DNA of 18,169 nucleotides from assembly GCA_902470925.1 (NCBI GenBank), contig CABRIF010000039.1, positions 1-18,169 of the forward strand, given 5' to 3'. Under the pieces are notes generated by a model. That model had not been told where the DNA came from. It did no database searches and saw only the letters and a list, made by a program, of their open reading frames with translations. Within the stretch, counting starts at the first letter, position 1; each line of letters opens with the position of its first letter. Shown here in pieces: positions 13,842 to 18,169 of the stretch. The stretch is from an uncultured Collinsella sp. Its GTDB lineage: Bacteria; Actinomycetota; Coriobacteriia; Coriobacteriales; Coriobacteriaceae. A program made the translations under genes and the position numbers.

Positions 13842-15134
13842 GTGACCAGACCCTTTGCATGCGTGGTGAACCTGGGCTGCCGGGTGAACCGGGTGGAATC
13901 CGATCGCATCACCACCGACCTGGCCCAGGCCGGGTTCGCCCTCGTCGACCAGGACGATGCCGATATCGTCGTCATCAACACCTGCGCGGTGACCGGCGAG
14001 GCCGAGGCGAAAACCCGCAAGGCCGTCCGCCATGCCCTCGGCCTTGCTCGCGAGCCGATCGTCATCGTGACCGGCTGCGTGGTGAACCTGCATCCCGGCG
14101 AACTCACCGATCTTTCCGAGCGCGTGATCGCCGAGCCGTCCAAAATCGACGTGGCGGCTCGGGCCGCGCACGCCGCCGGGATGACGGCCGGGCGCCCTCA
14201 GAGCTCGCCGCACGACCTGGCGCATCTGCTCGGTCGCTCGCGGCTCGGCATCAAGGTCCAAGACGGCTGCAACCATCGCTGCACCTACTGCATCGTGTGG
14301 AAGGCCCGCGGCCCGGAGCGCTCGGTGCCGGTTGACGCCGTGATCGAGCAGGTGCGGCAGGCGCATGAAGCCGGCATTCCCGAGATTGTCCTCACCGGCG
14401 TCAACCTGGGCGCCTACGATGGCGCCGACGGGCGCGATGCGCATGTCGAGATCGATGAGCTGCTGCGTGCCATCCTCGCGCGCACCGACATCCCCCAGGT
14501 GCGCCTCTCGTCGCTGGAGCCCATGGACATCTCGGAGCGCCTGGTCGCCGCCATGGCGGACAACGTCGACCGCGTCGCGCCGTTTATGCACCTGCCGCTG
14601 CAGTCGGGGTGCACCGCCACGCTGCGCCGCATGGGGCGCCCCTATACCGCCGAGCGCTATGCCGAAGCGGTCGCCTCCATCCGCCGCGCCCTGCCGCAGG
14701 CCTCGATTTCCTGCGATGTCATCGCGGGCTTTCCGGGCGAGACCGACGACGAGTTCGAGGAGTCGCTCGCTTTCTGCGAGCGGATGGCCTTCTCGCGCAT
14801 GCACGTGTTCCGCTACAGCGCGCGGCCCGGCACCCCGGCTGCGACCGCTCCTGGGCAGGTGGACCCGCAGGTCATGGCCGAACGCGCGGCTGCGCTGCGC
14901 GCGGTGGCCGAGCGCAGCGCAGCCCGGGATGCGCTTGCGCGCGTAGGTTCCCGCGAGCGCGCAGTGCTCGAATACGGCACGCGCGGCACCCTCGGCAGCT
15001 TCCATCGGGTCCAGGTCGATGGGCTCGCGCCATCGTCTGAGCAGATCATCCTCGACGTCGAGCTCACTCATGTCGATGAGCACGGTCTACTTCACGCGCG
15101 CCCCTGCTCCGCCTCCTGTCGGCAGGCGGGGTGA
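13842..15134 (+). CDS. mtaB: tRNA N6-threonylcarbamoyladenosine(37) methylthiotransferase
   Basis: MtaB (Bacillus YqeV) adds a methylthio group to t6A37 in ANN-decoding tRNAs. The 430-residue protein has the N-terminal methylthiotransferase domain with cluster cysteines C13 (NLGCRVN), C48 (NTCAVT) and C79 (VTGC). The radical-SAM motif is DGCNHRCTYC (C143, C147, C150), and HLPLQSG and DVIAGFPGET are typical of the family core. A short C-terminal region (about 367-423) is consistent with a TRAM RNA-binding domain. It is assigned to MtaB rather than MiaB or RimO from the NLGCRVN/CTYCIV motifs and the dnaJ neighbourhood. In Bacillus, dnaJ and mtaB are in one cluster separated by prmA and rsmE, which are missing here. 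GTG 13842 follows a weak AGG at 13831-13833. The stop overlaps the phoH start. Confidence 0.93.
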   Translation: MTRPFACVVNLGCRVNRVESDRITTDLAQAGFALVDQDDADIVVINTCAVTGEAEAKTRKAVRHALGLAREPIVIVTGCVVNLHPGELTDLSERVIAEPSKIDVAARAAHAAGMTAGRPQSSPHDLAHLLGRSRLGIKVQDGCNHRCTYCIVWKARGPERSVPVDAVIEQVRQAHEAGIPEIVLTGVNLGAYDGADGRDAHVEIDELLRAILARTDIPQVRLSSLEPMDISERLVAAMADNVDRVAPFMHLPLQSGCTATLRRMGRPYTAERYAEAVASIRRALPQASISCDVIAGFPGETDDEFEESLAFCERMAFSRMHVFRYSARPGTPAATAPGQVDPQVMAERAAALRAVAERSAARDALARVGSRERAVLEYGTRGTLGSFHRVQVDGLAPSSEQIILDVELTHVDEHGLLHARPCSASCRQAG

Positions 15135-16144
15135 ACGGGGTGAGCGAGACCACGGTGATTCTCACGATTCCCGTCGGCGTGGAGCTTTCCCGCGTGTTCG
15201 GTCCGGCCGATGCGCACCTGCGTGCGGTCGAGCGCGCCTGCACCGGCGACGTGACCGTGCAGGGCGACCGCATCGCGCTTGCGGGCACCCCCGGTGAAGT
15301 CGAGCTGCTCGTTGCACTGTTCCAGCACCTGTTCGAGATGGCGGCGGCGGGCGAGGGCGTGTCGGCCGAGGATATCGAGCGGCTTGCCGCCGGCCTGCGG
15401 GAGCAGGGTGCGCAGATGGCCGATTTTCGCAGCACGGCGCTGCTTGCCCACCGGGGCCGCACCATTCGCGCCAAGACGCCCGGCCAGCGTCGCTACATCG
15501 AGGCGATCGAGCGCAGCACTATCACGTTCTGCCTGGGCCCCGCCGGCACCGGCAAGACCTATCTCGCCATGGCCGCCGCGGTCGCCGCGCTCAAGCGACG
15601 CGACGTCAGCCGCATCGTGCTCACCCGTCCGGTGGTCGAGGCGGGGGAGAGCCTGGGATTTCTGCCCGGCACCCTCGAGGAGAAGGTCGACCCCTATGTG
15701 CGACCCCTGCACGACGCGCTTCTCGATATGATGGAGCCGGAGCGTGTCGCCGAGTTGATCGAGCGCGGCGTGATCGAGATCGCCCCGCTGGCCTACATGC
15801 GCGGACGGACCCTGAACGACGCCTTCGTCATCCTCGACGAGGCGCAAAACACCACGCCCGCGCAGATGAAGATGTTCCTTACCCGCCTGGGCTTCAACGC
15901 GCGCTTCGTCATCACCGGCGATGCCACCCAGCGCGACCTGACGGGGCCCGACGGCCTGGCCCAGGCGACGCGCGTGTTGGCCGAGGTCGACGATATCGCC
16001 TTTGTGCGCCTGGAGCGCACCGATGTGGTTCGCCACCGCCTGGTGGGCCGCATTGTCGATGCCTATGAGCGCGCCGAGACGGGCGAGGACCCTCACCGTC
16101 CAACCGAGAAAGGAGGGCGCCATGGCCGTTCTCATCAGCAATGA
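15131..16144 (+). CDS. phoH: PhoH-family ATPase
   Basis: PhoH-like proteins are cytosolic P-loop ATPases of the PhoH/RNA-helicase group, often encoded beside ybeY and linked to RNA metabolism. The 337-residue product has a variable N-terminal region (about 1-110) and an ATPase domain with Walker A GPAGTGKT (136-143), the RPVVEAGESLGFLPG stretch, Walker B FVILDEAQN (232-240) and the TGDATQRDL motif. The GTG at 15131 overlaps the mtaB stop (GTGA), with AGGCGGG (15124-15130) just upstream. A second in-frame GTG at 15140 is an equal alternative that would shorten the protein by three residues. The 3' end overlaps ybeY by 23 bases, and the last phoH codons contain ybeY's ribosome binding site. Confidence 0.94.
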   Translation: MNGVSETTVILTIPVGVELSRVFGPADAHLRAVERACTGDVTVQGDRIALAGTPGEVELLVALFQHLFEMAAAGEGVSAEDIERLAAGLREQGAQMADFRSTALLAHRGRTIRAKTPGQRRYIEAIERSTITFCLGPAGTGKTYLAMAAAVAALKRRDVSRIVLTRPVVEAGESLGFLPGTLEEKVDPYVRPLHDALLDMMEPERVAELIERGVIEIAPLAYMRGRTLNDAFVILDEAQNTTPAQMKMFLTRLGFNARFVITGDATQRDLTGPDGLAQATRVLAEVDDIAFVRLERTDVVRHRLVGRIVDAYERAETGEDPHRPTEKGGRHGRSHQQ

Positions 16145-16628
16145 CGCCGAGCTGCCCATGCCCATCGACAACGTCGAGATCGAGGCAGTCTGCGCCTACG
16201 TCATGCAGGCCGAGCAGGTTGAGCGCCCCGTCGAGATCTCGGTTTCGATCGTCGACGAGGACGAGATGCACGAGCTCAACCACCGGTGGCGCGGCATCGA
16301 CCGCACCACCGACGTCTTGTCCTTCGAGCTCGACTCTCCCTTTGACGATAGCCTTCCTGTCGCCGAGCCCGTCGAGCTCGGCGACGTGATCTTGGCACCG
16401 GAGGTCATCGAGCGCCAGGCGCCCGGGTTCGGCAACACCCCGGCTGACGAGTGCCGCCTCATGCTCGTGCACGGCCTGCTGCACCTGCTGGGCTATGACC
16501 ATATCGAAGAGGACGAGGCCGCTATCATGGAGGCGCGCGAGGACGAGCTGCTGTGTCGGCTTGCCGATGCGCGCGGCTGCGACCACCGTACGCAGGTGGG
16601 GCCCACGACCAACCACGCCCACGATTAG
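16122..16628 (+). CDS. ybeY: Endoribonuclease YbeY (rRNA maturation)
   Basis: YbeY is a zinc-dependent endoribonuclease involved in 16S rRNA 3'-end maturation and ribosome quality control. The 168-residue product carries the hallmark zinc motif HGLLHLLGYDH with ligands H117, H121 and H127, the upstream LNHRWRGIDRTTDVLSF block, GDVILAPEV and a D/E-rich helix afterwards. Its ATG at 16122 follows an excellent ribosome binding site, AAAGGAGG at 16109-16116 (five-base spacing). That start is inside phoH, so the two genes overlap by 23 bases. The last ~15 residues are a variable His/Thr/Asn tail. The phoH-ybeY-dgkA-era order matches Bacillus and many other Gram-positives. Confidence 0.96.
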   Translation: MAVLISNDAELPMPIDNVEIEAVCAYVMQAEQVERPVEISVSIVDEDEMHELNHRWRGIDRTTDVLSFELDSPFDDSLPVAEPVELGDVILAPEVIERQAPGFGNTPADECRLMLVHGLLHLLGYDHIEEDEAAIMEAREDELLCRLADARGCDHRTQVGPTTNHAHD

Positions 16629-16636
16629 GAGGTACC

Positions 16637-17017
16637 ATGATCCCCGGATCGGAAAAAGACCACCCGTCGTTCCTGCGCTCGTTCGGCTATGCGCTCGAGG
16701 GGTTTGTCACGGCCGTGCGCACCGAGCGCAACATCAAGGTCATGCTCGCGCTCGGCGCGCTCACGGTTGTCGCCGGTTTTGCCGTGCGGCTCGACTGGCA
16801 TTCCTGGGGCCTCATCGCCATCTGCTGCGGCCTGGTGATCTTCGCGGAGCTGTGCAACACCGCCATGGAGGCGATTGTCGACCTGGCCACCCAGGAGCTC
16901 CATCCGCTCGCCAAGCGCGCGAAGGATATCGCCGCCGCCAGCGTCTACACCCTCTCGATTACCGCGGCCATCGTGGGCGCCATCGTCTTCGGCCACGCGC
17001 TCGGCCTGATCGCCTGA
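16637..17017 (+). CDS. dgkA: Diacylglycerol/undecaprenol kinase
   Basis: DgkA-family proteins are small integral-membrane lipid kinases. In Gram-positives the substrate is usually undecaprenol, feeding lipid carrier to peptidoglycan synthesis, so undecaprenol kinase is the likeliest role, though substrate cannot be read from sequence. The 126-residue product has three predicted membrane helices (about 35-52, 57-78 and 98-122). The ERNIKVML stretch follows the surface helix, and the family signature is AELCNTAMEAIVDLATQELHPLAKRAKDIAAASV, with the catalytic-region Glu and Asn-Thr residues. ATG 16637 has AGGAGGT (16627-16633) directly upstream, overlapping the ybeY stop. In-frame upstream starts lie inside ybeY and are rejected. 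Confidence 0.93.
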   Translation: MIPGSEKDHPSFLRSFGYALEGFVTAVRTERNIKVMLALGALTVVAGFAVRLDWHSWGLIAICCGLVIFAELCNTAMEAIVDLATQELHPLAKRAKDIAAASVYTLSITAAIVGAIVFGHALGLIA

Positions 17018-17055
17018 CCCCGTCCTTCTTATCCACCCGCCACGCAAGGAGCACC

Positions 17056-18066
17056 ATGACTGACATCATCGACACCGATCCCTTCGCCGACCTGTCCGAC
17101 GACGAGCTCGATGCGCTGGTCGAGCGTGAGGAGGCTGTCGGTGCCGATATGGCGGGCACCTCGACGCCCGCTGGCTTCCGTTCCGGCTTCGTTGCGCTCG
17201 TCGGGCGCCCGAACGCCGGCAAATCGACCCTTCTGAACGCCTGCTTCGGCAACAAGATCGCCATCACCTCGCCGGTGGCGCAGACCACGCGCCGCCGTCT
17301 GCGCGCCGTGGTGAACCGGCCTGCCTGCCAGCTGATCATCGTGGATACCCCGGGCCTGCACAAGCCCAAGGACGGCCTGGGCGCCGAGCTCAACAAAAGC
17401 GCGCTCGCCGAGCTGGGGGACGTGGATGTCATCGCCTTCGTGATCGACGCCTCGGCGCCCATCGGGCGCGGTGACGCCTGGGTTGCCGAGCGCGTAGCGG
17501 CCGCTCGCGCGCATAAGGTGCTCGTGCTCACCAAGGCCGACCAGGTCAGCCCCGAGCAGATGACGGCGCAGATCGCCGCCGCGAACGAACTCGTCTCCTT
17601 CGATGAGCAGGTGGTGGTCTCCGCCACGGAAGGCTTCAACGTCGAGGGGTTCATCGAGGTCGTCGCGAGCTTTCTGCCGGAGGGCCCGCAGTGGTTCCCG
17701 CTCGACATGGGCACCGACGAGACAGACGAGACGATGGTCGCCGAGTTCGTACGCGAGAAGGTGCTGCGGCACACGCGCGAGGAGGTTCCGCATGCGGTGG
17801 GCGTCATCTGCGACGAGTTCGAGCGTCCCCGACGCGACCTGCTCCGCCTCCATGCTACGATCTTCGTGGAGCGCGAAGGCCAGAAGGGTATCATCGTGGG
17901 CCGCGGCGGCGAAATGATCCGCCGTATCGGCACCGAGGCGCGCCACGACCTCGAGCGGCTGTTCGGCTGCCGCGTCTACCTCGGCCTGGACGTGCGCATG
18001 AAGCGCCTGTGGCGCGAGGACGCCCGCGAGATCCGGCGCTTCGGCTATGCCGCCGAGCAGGAGTGA
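17056..18066 (+). CDS. era: GTPase Era
   Basis: Era is an essential GTPase that binds the 3' end of 16S rRNA and assists 30S assembly. The 336-residue protein has G1 GRPNAGKST (50-58), G2 QTTR (76-79), G3 DTPG (97-100), G4 TKAD (159-162), then the C-terminal KH domain with VGRGGEMIRRIG and the conserved LGLDVRMKRLWRED finishing stretch. The ATG at 17056 follows AAGGAG (17046-17051) four bases upstream, so it is preferred over the open extension to 16495, which only shadows ybeY and dgkA. An acidic ~40-residue N-terminal extension (DPFADLSDDELDALVER) precedes the G domain; Era usually lacks it (about 300 residues). recO, often the next gene, is not visible before the window ends. Confidence 0.96.
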   Translation: MTDIIDTDPFADLSDDELDALVEREEAVGADMAGTSTPAGFRSGFVALVGRPNAGKSTLLNACFGNKIAITSPVAQTTRRRLRAVVNRPACQLIIVDTPGLHKPKDGLGAELNKSALAELGDVDVIAFVIDASAPIGRGDAWVAERVAAARAHKVLVLTKADQVSPEQMTAQIAAANELVSFDEQVVVSATEGFNVEGFIEVVASFLPEGPQWFPLDMGTDETDETMVAEFVREKVLRHTREEVPHAVGVICDEFERPRRDLLRLHATIFVEREGQKGIIVGRGGEMIRRIGTEARHDLERLFGCRVYLGLDVRMKRLWREDAREIRRFGYAAEQE

Positions 18067-18145
18067 GGCCGTGCGCGAGTGCGGCTGACGGGTCCTGGCT
18101 CTCGCAGGAAACCCCCGTGCCCGCACCGGGCGCGCACCTCGGCCC

Positions 18146-18169
18146 GGGCGGTGGGGGAGCTGCCCTTTT
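18146..18169 (+). terminator. Probable terminator after era, cut by window edge
   Basis: GGGCGGT (18146-18152), loop GGGGGA, GCTGCCC (18159-18165) forms a 7-bp stem with two wobble pairs, followed by TTTT where the window ends. It is the only hairpin-plus-T structure after the era stop (80 bases downstream) and would end the phoH-ybeY-dgkA-era transcript. The length of the T-run is unknown. Confidence 0.5.

Noticed and set aside
13137..15083. 648-codon open frame on the minus strand opposite dnaJ and mtaB
   Set aside because: It is antisense to two certain genes with intact motifs, has no recognisable domain, and is composed of His/Asp/Gly/Arg-rich sequence typical of antisense frames in high-GC DNA.
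16495..17055. Upstream extension of the era frame
   Set aside because: Covers ybeY and dgkA in the wrong frame; ATG 17056 has AAGGAG just upstream.

Overview
The window is an accessory-free stretch of housekeeping chromosome in which every supportable gene lies on the + strand. It is strongly GC-rich, roughly two thirds G+C by eye, and many starts are GTG. The organism is inferred, not proven: high GC, an Asp23/Gls24-family gene between efp and nusB, and a Firmicutes-like gene order in a compact layout fit a Coriobacteriia actinobacterium (Collinsella/Olsenella-like) best. No database search was possible.

Layout. Block 1 (1-6870): 5'-truncated pepP, a small unrecognised membrane-associated protein with an unusual upstream motif cluster, efp, an Asp23-family gene, nusB, xseB, tlyA, nadK, recN. 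From the Asp23-family gene to recN the genes touch or nearly touch and look like one operon of transcription, rRNA, NADP and repair functions. An intergenic region (6871-7124) with a long inverted repeat, a terminator and a promoter separates it from Block 2 (7125-18066): lepA, dusB, hemW, an unusual membrane-spanning DnaJ-like gene, canonical dnaJ, mtaB, phoH, ybeY, dgkA, era. A probable terminator is cut by the right edge.

How the genes work together. Most act in translation and ribosome quality: EF-P and LepA on the elongating ribosome, TlyA on rRNA, YbeY and Era in 16S/30S maturation, DusB and MtaB on tRNA, NusB in rRNA transcription. RecN and XseB concern DNA repair, NadK makes NADP, HemW is a haem-handling radical-SAM-family protein, and DgkA is an undecaprenol/diacylglycerol kinase. 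The order recalls two segments of the Bacillus subtilis chromosome (yqhT-efp-yqhY-nusB-xseB-yqxC-recN and lepA-hemW-...-dnaJ-...-mtaB-...-phoH-yqfG-dgkA-era), with many intervening genes absent and the two segments joined at 6871-7124.

Most interesting. (i) A DnaJ-like protein at 11450-12565 keeps the J domain, Gly/Phe region and all four zinc-binding CXXCXGXG repeats, but its last ~90 residues are three hydrophobic, probably membrane-spanning segments in place of the second substrate-binding and dimerisation domains. It occupies the slot between hemW and dnaJ where Firmicutes carry hrcA-grpE-dnaK. (ii) Three copies of TGTCATCA, alternating in orientation and spaced exactly 34 bp apart, lie just upstream of the unrecognised gene. 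(iii) A ~108-bp inverted-repeat structure lies between recN and lepA, and lepA itself may be leaderless. No mobile element, CRISPR array, tRNA or rRNA was seen.
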